Positions 26,131 to 36,106 of a DNA stretch of 64,000 nucleotides are shown here, in pieces. Each line of letters opens with the position of its first letter. The first letter of the stretch is position 1. Source of the stretch: an uncultured Pseudodesulfovibrio sp. (GTDB taxonomy: Bacteria; Desulfobacterota; Desulfovibrionia; Desulfovibrionales; Desulfovibrionaceae); contig NZ_OY761823.1 in the NCBI RefSeq assembly GCF_963664965.1, forward strand, positions 754,001-818,000, in the 5' to 3' direction. The notes below the pieces were generated by a model that was not told the origin of the DNA, made no database searches, and saw nothing but the letters and a program-made list of their open reading frames with translations. The translations under genes were made by a program, and so were the position numbers.

Positions 26131-26746
26131 TCAAAGGCGTTCCGCACAAAGACGGGCCACATCACCGCTGGTGATACGATCAACATTCCGACGTATCTTG
26201 TCATCAGGCCAATCCCACCAAGCCAGTTCCAACAGCCGCTCAACATCTTCGTCATCAAATCGACTACGGATGGTTTTCGCAGGATTGCCTCCGACAATGG
26301 CATAAGGAGGGACGTCTCGAACGACAACGGCACGCGCCGCAATGACGGCCCCGTGCCCGATGTTGATTCCGGGCATTATCATGGCCTCCGTTCCGATCCA
26401 GACGTCGTTGCCGATGAACGGTGTCCCCTTTGCGCCGGAATCCATCTTCTGCCGAGGAAAAATCCGGCATGTAATGGAACGGGTATGTGCTTGCCCAGTC
26501 ATGGCGGTGCCCCTGATTTCCGGCCATCATGAACACGGCCCCCGACCCTATCGAACAGAATTTCCCGATACGCAATGTATCCACGTCCGTCCTGTCCGGC
26601 GCGAGATAACGAACGTTTTCCTCGAAATGACAGCCATGGTAGTAGCCTGAATAATAGCTGTGCCTCCCCGCAGAAATGTTCGGGTTGGTCAAATGTTGAC
26701 GTATTTCATATCCTTCGAACGGAGACTCAAACGGATTCTTCTTCAT
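26131..26746 (-). pseudogene. CatB-type O-acetyltransferase, single-base frameshift
   Basis: Two reading frames together make one hexapeptide-repeat xenobiotic/sugar acetyltransferase. The N-terminal frame ([19 protein letters not shown] to [19 protein letters not shown]) ends its homology near 26430. The C-terminal frame resumes with [18 protein letters not shown], then [18 protein letters not shown] and LLELAWWDWPDDKI. The span is 616 bases, one more than a multiple of three, as expected for one extra base, probably within 26415-26428 where there is a run of four identical bases. Without it the protein would be 204 residues, normal for the family. Real mutation, phase-variable tract and sequencing error all remain possible. 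The likely original job was O-acetylation in the glycan island. Confidence 0.8.
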
Positions 26747-26778
26747 GATCGTTCCAGGACACTGACGGCGCGCAATAC

Positions 26779-27633
26779 CTAACCGGCCAGAATATCGAAG
26801 AGAGTGCCGAAAAACAGGACCACGGAAATTACGCCGTTCATGGTGAAGAAAGCCACGTTCACGCGGCTCATGTCGTCCGCCTTGACCAGCAGGTGCTCCG
26901 CCATCAGGACGGCGCAGAGAACGGTTGTCACGAGAAAGTATATCCATCCGAGGCCTGCGGCCCAGCCTGCCAGCAGGAAGAACGCCGCAGTGGTCACATG
27001 GCTCAGCGTGGAAATGCCCAGTGCGGCAGGGATGCCCAGCCGTGCGGGGATCGACCATAGGCCGCGCTCTCTGTCGAAGTCTGCGTCCTGACAGGCGTAC
27101 AGCAGGTCAAAGCCAGCCACCCACATGGTCACGCCGCAGAACAGCAGCACCGACGGCAGCGAGATGCTCGGCTCCACGCAAATCCAGCCCGCCACAGGAG
27201 CCAGCCCCAGCACCGCACCCAGAACGAAATGGCACCAGTACGTGAATCGCTTGCAGAAGCTGTAAAAAGCCGACAGCACCAACGCGAACGGGGACAGCTT
27301 CAGGCACAGCGGATTCATCATCGCGCACGCGCCCACAAAGATGACGGCAGTGCCGAGAATGAACATCAGGGTGAACCGCGTGGACAGCTCCCCGGTTACC
27401 AGCGGGCGGTCCTGTGTTCTCGGGTTTTCCTTGTCGATTTCCAGATCAGCGTACCGGTTGAACGCCATGGCGAACGAACGGACCGCCACCATCGCCACGG
27501 TCAGCACGAGCAGGTTGTATAGCCCCGGCCAGCCGTCGGCGGCCAGAAACGCACCCATGTAGGCAAACGGCAGGGCGAACACCGAGTGCTCAATCTTAAT
27601 CATCCGACAAATTACACCAAGATCTTTCAGCAT
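26779..27633 (-). CDS. UbiA-family prenyltransferase, possibly for menaquinone (MqnP-like)
   Basis: A 284-residue inner-membrane enzyme that joins a polyprenyl chain to an aromatic acceptor. Both aspartate-rich motifs are present: [19 protein letters not shown] (N59, D63, D67) and [18 protein letters not shown] (D183, D187), with about eight hydrophobic helices. The start MLKDLG is set by a GGAGG site. Desulfovibrio-type bacteria make menaquinone by the futalosine route, whose prenyltransferase is UbiA-like, so this is a good candidate. No other menaquinone genes are nearby, so a different quinone or lipid acceptor is not excluded. Confidence 0.88.
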   Translation of the reverse strand: MLKDLGVICRMIKIEHSVFALPFAYMGAFLAADGWPGLYNLLVLTVAMVAVRSFAMAFNRYADLEIDKENPRTQDRPLVTGELSTRFTLMFILGTAVIFVGACAMMNPLCLKLSPFALVLSAFYSFCKRFTYWCHFVLGAVLGLAPVAGWICVEPSISLPSVLLFCGVTMWVAGFDLLYACQDADFDRERGLWSIPARLGIPAALGISTLSHVTTAAFFLLAGWAAGLGWIYFLVTTVLCAVLMAEHLLVKADDMSRVNVAFFTMNGVISVVLFFGTLFDILAG

Positions 27634-27636
27634 GTA

Positions 27637-27723
27637 TGCCTCCGGCGGCCAGAGGAAGGGGGAAAGGGAGCACCCTCTTTGAGATATGGTACTTGCTTTC
27701 CCTCTTCCTCTGGACTCCATCCC
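27637..27723. repeat. Intergenic palindromic repeat, CCGCCGGAGG family
   Basis: GCCTCCGGCGGCCAGAGGA on the left and TCCTCTGGACTCCATCCC on the right are the two arms of a long imperfect palindrome around an A/T-rich centre. The same arms in the other orientation occur at 35911-35969, and a diverged form at 57555-57611. The element begins immediately upstream of the prenyltransferase ATG and supplies its ribosome site. Confidence 0.6.
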
Positions 27724-27874
27724 CTCATTCCTCTCCCCGTAACTTTTTGTATGCGCTAGGCGCGCGTGGGGTGGAGAGATGAAGGTCTGTGTCGTTGAAC
27801 GTTGTGGTTTGCGGGCAAGGCAAACCGATAGAAAAAAACAAAATCAAACTGCCCTGCAAGACAGTCTTCCATCG

Positions 27875-28318
27875 CTAATACTTATTCACAAGCACGGCCC
27901 CGACCACGATCAGCACCACGCCGAAGACACGGGGCCACGAAACCGGATGCACGTCATAGGCGATCAGTCCGTAATGGTCGACGAGAAGTGCGGCAAGGAA
28001 CTGTCCGGAGAGCAGCCACGCCATCGACGTGGCGGCGCCGAGATTGGCTGCGAGCACAATGGCGGCAAATACGAAAAAAGCACCGAACACACCGCCGGTC
28101 CATGCCCACCAAGGGGTTCCGGCGACCATCGTCCCAGTCGGGAACGGAACCCGTGCGCCGAGAACATACGCGGCAAGGACCACTGTCCCCACGAAAAAGG
28201 AGACAAGCGCGGCAAACACGGGGTCGCCGACAGCGGCCCGCAATCGAAGATTGATTCCGGCCTGAATGGGCAGAACGGCTCCGGCCGCGAGGGCGAGAAG
28301 GACATATATCCACTTCAT
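27875..28318 (-). CDS. Small DMT-type membrane transporter (DUF606/YdcZ-like)
   Basis: A 147-residue membrane protein of about five hydrophobic helices, starting MKWIYVLLALAAGAVLPIQA. The PIQAGINLRLR and DPVFAALVSFFVGTVVL segments, with a conserved glycine-rich GGVFGAFFVFAAIVLA, match the DUF606 half-transporters of the drug/metabolite superfamily, which work as dimers. The start is chosen from the hydrophobic onset, since the open frame continues upstream without any matching sequence. The ribosome site is weak. It is divergent from the DksA-like gene. The substrate is unknown. Confidence 0.83.
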   Translation of the reverse strand: MKWIYVLLALAAGAVLPIQAGINLRLRAAVGDPVFAALVSFFVGTVVLAAYVLGARVPFPTGTMVAGTPWWAWTGGVFGAFFVFAAIVLAANLGAATSMAWLLSGQFLAALLVDHYGLIAYDVHPVSWPRVFGVVLIVVGAVLVNKY

Positions 28319-28474
28319 TCCGGCAGGATATCCGGGTTTGCAGGATTCGTCTACGTGGTAAAATGGTGAAAAAAACGGAAATGTCCACGCAATGTAACAG
28401 AAGCGCCATTCATGTCCGGACTGAAACGCATACATGATCGTGAAACAATCAAACGCACTTTTGGGAGGAAGAAC

Positions 28475-28825
28475 ATGATGACCGATACACAACGTCGCGA
28501 AATCCAAGGCCACCTGATGAACGGTTTGAACAGTCTTGACATGCCGCACACCATCGAACCGTTTGCGGTTGAAAACTGCCCGGACGATACGGACTTTGCA
28601 TCGCAACTCGCCCAGCAGGGCGTGAACATGGCCGTGCAGCGGCGCAAGATCGCCCGCATGCACGAGCTTGAAACAGCCCTGAAACGTCTGGGCGAGACGG
28701 ATTACGGAATATGCGAGGAGTGCGGACAGGAAATCGGCACGGCACGGTTGAAAGCCAATCCGTCAGCCCGTCTGTGCATACACTGCCAATCCGCACGGGA
28801 AGAAGGTCTGGCCCGCAGCGCATAG
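28475..28825 (+). CDS. DksA/TraR-family zinc-finger protein
   Basis: A 116-residue protein with a C4 zinc finger (Cys80, Cys83, Cys101, Cys104 in CEECGQEIGTA and CIHCQ) after a helical hairpin. Residues 37-42 are DDTDFA, which keeps the DxxDxA tip motif by which DksA reaches the RNA polymerase active site through the secondary channel. It is shorter than E. coli DksA and nearer to TraR-like or short DksA forms, so it may tune transcription in a ppGpp-linked way. The ATG pair is preceded by GGGAGG. It is monocistronic and divergent from the small transporter. Confidence 0.88.
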   Translation: MMTDTQRREIQGHLMNGLNSLDMPHTIEPFAVENCPDDTDFASQLAQQGVNMAVQRRKIARMHELETALKRLGETDYGICEECGQEIGTARLKANPSARLCIHCQSAREEGLARSA

Positions 28826-28888
28826 CCGCGAACGGTCAATCCTGTTCGCCGAGGCATCCAGACAGGCCCCGTTCCAGTCCGACTCACC
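28475..28888 (+). other. Placeholder span of DksA-like gene and its downstream flank
   Basis: The coding part is annotated separately as 28475-28825. The bases after its stop, up to the acs terminator at 29028, hold no supported gene. Confidence 0.3.
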
Positions 28889-29027
28889 GCCTGCATCGCC
28901 GATGGGGTCGGGCGCGGTCCAGTGTGTATAACGGACGAAAAGAGCGGGACTTGGAAAGGTTACAGGATTTTGATGAAGGGATGAAGCGCAGCCGCGGCTC
29001 TCAGGCTTTTCTCTCTCCGAAAGATAA

Positions 29028-29057
29028 GAGGCCCCGCACCGCCAATGGTGCGAGGCT
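29028..29057 (-). terminator. Terminator downstream of acs
   Basis: Read on the minus strand, GAGCCTCGCACC pairs with GGTGCGGGGCCTC (one bulge, one G-U pair) and is followed by a T-rich segment. It begins about 33 bases after the acs stop codon. Confidence 0.7.
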
Positions 29058-29089
29058 CTCTTTCTCTCTCCCAAACAGCAGGCTTCGGG

Positions 29090-31072
<1,983 letters not shown>

Positions 31073-31299
31073 GTGGAACTCCTGACTCGTTGTCTCTCGA
31101 AACTGAGGTTGGGTTGCAACCTTTTCTCTGTATAATTGCGAACCGAAAGCCCGCGCCGGTGTTGTAACATTTATAGAAAGTTCCGCGCAACCGGGATTTT
31201 TTTTAGGTGAACGGCAAGAATTAGCCCGGTGAACGGTTTGGCTGTGCGGGAGCCGCCTTGTTTTGCCGGTGAGTGGTTGAGAGAATCCGTAAACGGTCA

Positions 31300-31423
31300 C
31301 AGGCTGTTGAGAAAGGCCCGATTGCGTCGTTACTTCAAAAAAAGCAAACCCTCGCGTACGGGAAGTGCGCGTCGGCCTTGCTTTTTTTTCGCGCCGAGAA
31401 CTCGAACCTTTCTCAACAGCCTG
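31300..31423. repeat. 17-base inverted repeat pair flanking a 90-base core (MITE-like)
   Basis: CAGGCTGTTGAGAAAGG at 31300-31316 is exactly complementary to 31407-31423. The 90-base core holds GATTGCGTCGTTACTTCAAA and runs of A and T. Very similar core words with CAGGCTGTTGA ends recur between genes in many deltaproteobacterial genomes, so this looks like a non-coding mobile or structural repeat that landed in the acs leader. No transposase is present. Confidence 0.65.
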
Positions 31424-31500
31424 CCGGATGAATTTTGATAGCATTCTGAGACCGTAAAAGGTCAGAGTGTAAAGTGGGATAGTGAAGACGGGAAAAGATA

Positions 31501-31531
31501 GGGGGAAGGATACATACTGTATCCTTCCCCC
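31501..31531 (-). terminator. Terminator downstream of the MarR gene
   Basis: A perfect 13-base stem (GGGGGAAGGATAC / GTATCCTTCCCCC) with a 5-base loop lies just after the MarR stop codon on the minus strand. The stem is unusually strong; the T-run after it is modest. Confidence 0.75.
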
Positions 31532-31541
31532 CGATTTGAGT

Positions 31542-32018
31542 TTATTTCAGGAGAATTCCGGTATCGGCAGCGCCTTCAATGCGTTGCCGGATATCGGCGA
31601 GCAGGGTTGACGCCTGCGCGACCTGATCGGCGTCAATGTCGGGCAGGTTGTTTTTGACGATGGCTGCTTCCTTTTCCTTGGTCGCGATATACACATCCCT
31701 GCCCCGGTCGGTCAGGGCCACGAGCTTTGAACGCTTGTGGTGCGGGTTGTCGCGGAATTCGACAAGGCCTGCTTCGTCAAGGTCGTTGCAGACCGTCTGG
31801 ATGAACTGGCGCGAGACGTCGAACGCGGTGGCGAGGTGTGGCACGGTGTCCGGACCGGACTCGTGAAGCAGTGTCGCCAGCCGGACCTGCGGCGTGGAAA
31901 GGCCTGCCGCGTCATGGATGCTGTCCATGATCTCGGTCAGCGCGTTCTGCATGGTGAAGATTTCCTTGAACAGTTGGTGGAGGGCCTCGCCATCGGCAAA
32001 GCGGCTGGGTTGGGTCAT
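31542..32018 (-). CDS. MarR-family transcriptional regulator
   Basis: A 158-residue winged-helix regulator. Helices 40-75 ([14 protein letters not shown], then [21 protein letters not shown]) form the DNA-reading region. The wing [20 protein letters not shown] follows, with the conserved RSKLVALT and TDRG words. The ATG is one base after the stop of the ICMT-like gene, so the two form one operon. Two palindromic sites just upstream of that operon (32561-32596) suggest autoregulation. The ligand is unknown. Confidence 0.92.
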   Translation of the reverse strand: MTQPSRFADGEALHQLFKEIFTMQNALTEIMDSIHDAAGLSTPQVRLATLLHESGPDTVPHLATAFDVSRQFIQTVCNDLDEAGLVEFRDNPHHKRSKLVALTDRGRDVYIATKEKEAAIVKNNLPDIDADQVAQASTLLADIRQRIEGAADTGILLK

Positions 32019-32019
32019 G

Positions 32020-32514
32020 TTACAGCCACCTTCTCACGGACCGGCAATAGGCCCGGTATTCTTCGCCGAATTCCCGTTCAAGGTATGCCTCTTCCTTCGG
32101 GATGACATACAGGGCCAGATACAAGGCCAGAACGGCGGTTGCCATGCCCATCCAGATGCTGTCCAGGGCAATGGCCGCCCCGGCGACGATCGTGATCATC
32201 CCGACGTACATGGGATTGCGGCTGTATCGGAAGGTTCCTTCCGCCACCAGTCTGGATGCGCGTTTGACAGGGCGAACTGTGACGCCAAGCGATTTGAAGA
32301 GGTTGTGTCCCCGCATCATGAAGATGAATCCGGCGAGGCTGATGAGGGCGCCGACAGTCAGTCCTGTCAGGGGAGAGAGTAGGGAAAGATTCCAGGGGAC
32401 GATCAATTCCACGCCTGTTCCAATGAATAAGCAGCCGAAAAAGATAAGCGGCGGCATTATTCTGATGTTCGGAGACATTTCTTCCATCATGTCGGCAGAT
32501 GCTACGTATTTCAT
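32020..32514 (-). CDS. ICMT/PEMT-family membrane methyltransferase
   Basis: A 164-residue integral membrane protein with four to five helices, ending in the isoprenylcysteine-methyltransferase signature: GTFRYSRNPMYVGMITI (SAM-binding) and EEAYLEREFGEEYRAY. Bacterial members methylate lipids or small isoprenoid-like substrates; the acceptor is not known here. The start has a strong GGAGGA site. It is the first gene of a two-gene operon with the MarR regulator, which probably controls it in response to a compound it modifies or its host must handle. Confidence 0.9.
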   Translation of the reverse strand: MKYVASADMMEEMSPNIRIMPPLIFFGCLFIGTGVELIVPWNLSLLSPLTGLTVGALISLAGFIFMMRGHNLFKSLGVTVRPVKRASRLVAEGTFRYSRNPMYVGMITIVAGAAIALDSIWMGMATAVLALYLALYVIPKEEAYLEREFGEEYRAYCRSVRRWL

Positions 32515-32921
32515 GACTTCCTCCTTGGTGAAGTTTCCATGTTGAGGTCATGAAAACATATGACAAGCGACTTGTCAAGTGGACAATCGAGTTGTCATTT
32601 TAATATTGCAAAAGGAATACAATCGAGGATGGCGGTGGCCGGAAAAGACGTTCGTTTTCTGAGAATATGGCGCAAATACCGCCGTCCTCGCACCTGTCGT
32701 GTGCGGCCATTGATAATGCTGCCGACATCCTTTATACAGAAGCATCTTTGTAAAGGGCTGCGACAGTCTCGGACTGTTTCGGCTTTTTTTTCGGAGAGCA
32801 ACGACCCTGATGGACTTTTTTTGAACTTTTTGTGCCTGTAGCAGCATTGTTATTGCCTTCCTGCTATCCGAAGGGCGTAGCCGAGCAACTTTTGACCATA
32901 TGAAGAAGGCTTGATAATACC
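32515..32921. other. Divergent intergenic region with MarR-type operators
   Basis: No gene is supported in these 407 bases. The left end holds the two palindromes at 32561-32596. A further perfect palindrome, CAGTC-TCG-GACTG, is near 32764. The GT4 gene starts at the right end with a weak ribosome site. Confidence 0.55.
32561..32596. promoter_or_regulatory. Tandem palindromic operators, probably for the adjacent MarR regulator
   Basis: TGACAAG-CGA-CTTGTCA (32561-32577) is a perfect palindrome. GACAA-TCGAG-TTGTC (32582-32596) is a second one with the same half-site core. Their centres are 20 bases apart, about two helical turns, so two dimers could bind one face of the DNA. They lie 47-82 bases upstream of the ICMT-like ATG, where they would overlap its promoter. 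Confidence 0.6.
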
Positions 32922-34139
32922 ATGAAATCAATAGCCATACTGAGCAATCTCTATCCTCCCCTGACCACGGGATCGTCCGTCCATTGCAGCACGCTGGCTG
33001 CCAAGCTGGTCGAGCAGGGCGTTTCCGTTGTCGCTTTCACTCCCCGTGTGGACAAGAGCGCTCCCGAACACGAATTCCTCAACGGCGTGGAGGTCTTCCG
33101 CCTGCCGTGCCTGCGCCTGCCCAAGCTGCCCATCGCGGTGAACTTCCCGTGGCTGAGCGTGAGCATGACGCCGTCCAACATCATCCGCATGCGGGACATC
33201 ATGCGCGAACGCGGCGTCCAGCTCATGCATGTGCACAACCACATGTTCGACATGGCCCTGAACGGCGTTGTGCTCAAGAAGATGCTCAATATCCCCTTGG
33301 TGCTCAGCATTCATTCATACATCACGCATGCGAACCCGGTGGCCAATGCCGTTTTGAGTTCCATTGACGCGACGTTCCTGCGGTGGTGCATGGTCCAGCG
33401 GGCCACGCATCTCATCGACCTCGACACGGCCTGCACCCGGTATCGGAAGGCCCGTTTCGGGGTGAATGAAGGGACGTTGATACCGCTGCCCACCGGATTT
33501 CCCGAACCCGCTTCTTCCGATGATGTTGTTGCCTTGAAGAAAAAGTACGGTCTGGAAGGAAAGAAAGTCCTGTTGTCTGTCGGGCACCTGCACCACCTGC
33601 GGAACAGGATGGCTCTCATTCGGGGCTTTGCCGCTTCGTTGAAAAGCTACCCCGATGCCCGTCTGCTGATCGTCGGGGCACGGAATTTCGACCCGGCCGA
33701 AGAGCTTGTCCGGGAACTCGGCATTTCAGAACAGGTCATTTTCACCGGGACGCAGCCAAGGGAGCTGATGCCCGCATTCTTTGAACTGTGTGACGCCCAT
33801 TCCATGTGGTTCGACCATGTCGACGAAGGCTATCATTCCGTGGGCAACGCGAACATCGAGGCCATGCTGATGAAGAAGCCGGTCTTCGGTCCGTTCACTC
33901 CCGACATCTACGGCGAGGGCGTGCTGCGGCATGGCGAAAACGTGCTGCTGCTCCCGGAGAAGGGTGACATCGACGCACAGGTCGAGCGGTCCATTCTCAC
34001 GCTGTGGAAGAACGAGGCATTGGCCGTGAAAATGGGTGAGAAAGCCTATGAAACCGTTTGTCAGCACCTGTCGTGGGACGTGGCGGTCAAGCGGCATATG
34101 GAACTGTATTCTTCCATCATCGAGAAAGGGCAGGTATAG
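32922..34139 (+). CDS. Family 4 glycosyltransferase (GT-B)
   Basis: A 405-residue GT-B enzyme. The N-terminal domain begins with IAILSNLYPPLTTGSSVHCS, the usual glycine-rich acceptor-side loop, and has HVHNHMFDMAL and LSIHSYITHANP. The C-terminal donor domain starts with VLLSVGHLHHLRNRMAL and has EGYHSVGNANIEAMLMKKP, which keeps the spaced glutamates that bind the nucleotide sugar. It is followed 51 bases later by a GT-C-like membrane protein and likely forms an operon with it. Substrates cannot be named. Confidence 0.9.
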   Translation: MKSIAILSNLYPPLTTGSSVHCSTLAAKLVEQGVSVVAFTPRVDKSAPEHEFLNGVEVFRLPCLRLPKLPIAVNFPWLSVSMTPSNIIRMRDIMRERGVQLMHVHNHMFDMALNGVVLKKMLNIPLVLSIHSYITHANPVANAVLSSIDATFLRWCMVQRATHLIDLDTACTRYRKARFGVNEGTLIPLPTGFPEPASSDDVVALKKKYGLEGKKVLLSVGHLHHLRNRMALIRGFAASLKSYPDARLLIVGARNFDPAEELVRELGISEQVIFTGTQPRELMPAFFELCDAHSMWFDHVDEGYHSVGNANIEAMLMKKPVFGPFTPDIYGEGVLRHGENVLLLPEKGDIDAQVERSILTLWKNEALAVKMGEKAYETVCQHLSWDVAVKRHMELYSSIIEKGQV

Positions 34140-34147
34140 ACCTGTCG

Positions 34148-34167
34148 GGCTCCGCCGAGGCGGAGCC
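34148..34167 (+). other. GC-rich hairpin between the GT4 and GT-C-like genes
   Basis: GGCTCCGCC and GCGGAGCC pair around a GAG loop in the 51-base gap. There is no T-run, so it is more likely an mRNA processing or stability element than a terminator. Confidence 0.4.
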
Positions 34168-34190
34168 TCCAACCGCATAGGGGTATCCGC

Positions 34191-35657
34191 ATGGTAACGT
34201 CATGGATGAAGAGAAATCCTGCCCTGACAGTCTGTCTTGTCTTCCTGTTCAGCGTCTGTGTCCGGCTGGTCACCGCTGAGTATGTGGATATCGGCGGCGA
34301 CAACGTATGGCGCTGGACCAGTGCGCTCGATGTCATTCAGGGGGTCGGATTTCCTGAGTGGACACATCACAACATGCGCTGGTCGGTCATGGCTCCGCTC
34401 TGGCTTTCCATGAAGGTCTTCGGCACCGGTCCTGCCACCTATTACGTTTCCCCCATCTTTTTCGCTTCGCTGGGGGCGACCTTGATTTTTCTCATAGGCA
34501 GACGGCTGCACAGTGTCGAATGCGGTATCGTCGCGGCCCTGCTTGTCATCTTCCTTCCGCAGATGCCGCAGACCGGAAGCCAGAACTGGCCGAGCGTTTT
34601 CCAGTTTACCTACATAGCCGTTTCCATCTGGGCGATACTCAAGCGCCATGAAGAAAAAAAGGAGTGGCTGCTCGCTCTCGCCGCACTGGCTTTTGTTTTC
34701 GCATGGGGCGCACGCCTGACCGCGCTCTACTATTTTCCGGGCTTGCTTCTCATGGTCTGGCTACCCCGCAGGGACTACAAAGGCGCATTCATTTTCTGTC
34801 TGGCCGTGGGCGTTTTTCTCGGCTGCGAATGGTTGTATTTCTGGCAGGACACCGGGAATATCTTCGGACGTATCGGAATCATCAAGACCGCCACGCTGGC
34901 CATCGACGGCACACCGCTCGTCGATTATCTCCTGAACGGGTTCAAGCTGACCCGGCTGCGCGGGCTGATGCCTGTGTATATCATCATCGTCTTTGCCTGC
35001 ATCGCGCTTCTGCGTTCCCGGTCCCGGGAAAAGAAGTCGCTGGCACTGTTTTATCTCATTTTCATTTTCATGTTTTCCTACATGGTGTCCGGGTTCGACC
35101 CCATCCGCCTCGCGCAGGATCTTTCCCGTCGCTATTGGTGCATGGTGGCCCCGTTCGGCCTGCTCATCCTTGCCATAGCGCTGTATGACGCCAAGGATTC
35201 CTATCCCCGGTTTGCCAAAGGGGTGCTCATGATCCTGCTCGTGGTGTTCATCGCCTTTTCGGCCAAGAAGATTCCCGCAGGGAATGCGCTGATTCAGGTG
35301 GAAAAGGACCATGCCGTTTTGACTCCGGTCTTTGAAGCCAGACAGCCTATCCTGCTGAAATGGCAGCCGTGGCAGCCGAACTGGATCGAATCCATGATGT
35401 TCAAGGTTGCCGGTGTCAAAAAAAGCAAGAAGCCGGACCTGCATAGCGTGCTGGATGCCATGGTGCGCGGCGGACACAGGGCACTGGGATTGTATTCCCC
35501 GACCTCCCGTGATTTTTACACCTTCAAGAGAAGCTGGTTTACGCAGCTTGACGATCTGACCTACCGGCTCGATTTCCCGGACGGCGATCCGAACGCCGAA
35601 CCCGCCGCCGTCATCGACTTCGACAGGCGCTGGGCAAGCGCCAAGCGATTGCCGTAG
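34191..35657 (+). CDS. GT-C-like integral membrane protein (ArnT/GT39-related)
   Basis: A 488-residue protein with about ten to eleven hydrophobic helices over the first 370 residues and a soluble tail. The first extracytoplasmic loop has acidic residues (AEYVDIGGDNVWRW) where GT-C enzymes keep the catalytic aspartate. The pattern of QNWPSVFQF and ARLTALYYFPGLLLM resembles dolichyl-phosphate-mannose-type transferases. Such enzymes use polyprenyl-phosphate sugars on the periplasmic face. It directly follows a GT4 gene. The family assignment is by topology and loop, not by a decisive motif. Confidence 0.72.
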   Translation: MVTSWMKRNPALTVCLVFLFSVCVRLVTAEYVDIGGDNVWRWTSALDVIQGVGFPEWTHHNMRWSVMAPLWLSMKVFGTGPATYYVSPIFFASLGATLIFLIGRRLHSVECGIVAALLVIFLPQMPQTGSQNWPSVFQFTYIAVSIWAILKRHEEKKEWLLALAALAFVFAWGARLTALYYFPGLLLMVWLPRRDYKGAFIFCLAVGVFLGCEWLYFWQDTGNIFGRIGIIKTATLAIDGTPLVDYLLNGFKLTRLRGLMPVYIIIVFACIALLRSRSREKKSLALFYLIFIFMFSYMVSGFDPIRLAQDLSRRYWCMVAPFGLLILAIALYDAKDSYPRFAKGVLMILLVVFIAFSAKKIPAGNALIQVEKDHAVLTPVFEARQPILLKWQPWQPNWIESMMFKVAGVKKSKKPDLHSVLDAMVRGGHRALGLYSPTSRDFYTFKRSWFTQLDDLTYRLDFPDGDPNAEPAAVIDFDRRWASAKRLP

Positions 35658-35694
35658 GGAGGAGGAAGGAAGAATGCCTCCGGCGGCTTAAGAA

Positions 35695-35825
35695 CCTTGG
35701 ACTCGCCCCGTCCTGGGGCTCGGGCCTTCGGCCCGTTGCGGAAGCCGCAACGCCCAAATCTGCTGTCGTGCAGATTTGTCGAGAAGGGTTCTTAGGAATC
35801 TCCTAAACTTTTTGGTGCGCTTCGC
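35695..35825. repeat. Three-hairpin intergenic repeat, copy A
   Basis: Three hairpins follow one another: CGGGCC-TTC-GGCCCG, CGTTGCGG-AAG-CCGCAACG and CAAATCTGC-TGTCGT-GCAGATTTG, then CTTTTTGGTGCGCTTCGC. A near-identical copy is at 58989-59118, where changes fall mostly in loops or keep pairing. This points to a structured REP-like element. Confidence 0.8.
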
Positions 35826-35862
35826 GGGGTGGGGCGCGTAACAATTGGTATAAAATGATAAG

Positions 35863-35890
35863 GCCCGTCCTTCTTTAATGAAGGACGGGC
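35863..35890. terminator. Bidirectional terminator downstream of the GT-C-like gene
   Basis: An 11-base perfect stem (GCCCGTCCTTC / GAAGGACGGGC, loop TTTAAT) is flanked by A/T-rich sequence on both sides. It can end both the plus-strand glycan genes and minus-strand nfnB. Confidence 0.78.
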
Positions 35891-35910
35891 TATTATTTAT
35901 TAAAATCAAG

Positions 35911-35969
35911 TTCGCCGAAGGCGAGAATGGGAGTCCAGAGGGTTTCACCCTCTGGCCGCCGGAGGTGAC
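35911..35969. repeat. Intergenic palindromic repeat, CCGCCGGAGG family
   Basis: TTCGCCGAAGGCGA, then GTCCAGAGGG-TTTCA-CCCTCTGG hairpin, then CCGCCGGAGG. It lies directly after a terminator, as does the related copy at 57555-57611. Confidence 0.65.
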
Positions 35970-36106
35970 AAATCCACAGGACAGTGGATTTGGACGTCGG
36001 TTCCTGCCGACGCCGCGAAGCGGTGAGCAACAGGACGTGGCGAATCAAATCACCCGACTTCGCCGCGAAGCGGCATCCCCTTCTGATTTTAATCTGAACC
36101 CGATGA

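Larger units (their letters stand above)
31073..31541. other. acs leader region with a palindromic repeat
   Basis: No gene is supported in these 469 bases between acs and the MarR gene, both on the minus strand. It holds the inverted repeat at 31300-31423 and the MarR terminator at 31501-31531. The acs promoter should lie here but was not pinned down. Confidence 0.55.
35658..36106. other. Repeat-rich intergenic region
   Basis: No gene is supported in these 449 bases between the convergent GT-C-like gene and nfnB. It holds the three-hairpin repeat (35695-35825), a terminator (35863-35890) and the second repeat type (35911-35969). Confidence 0.7.
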
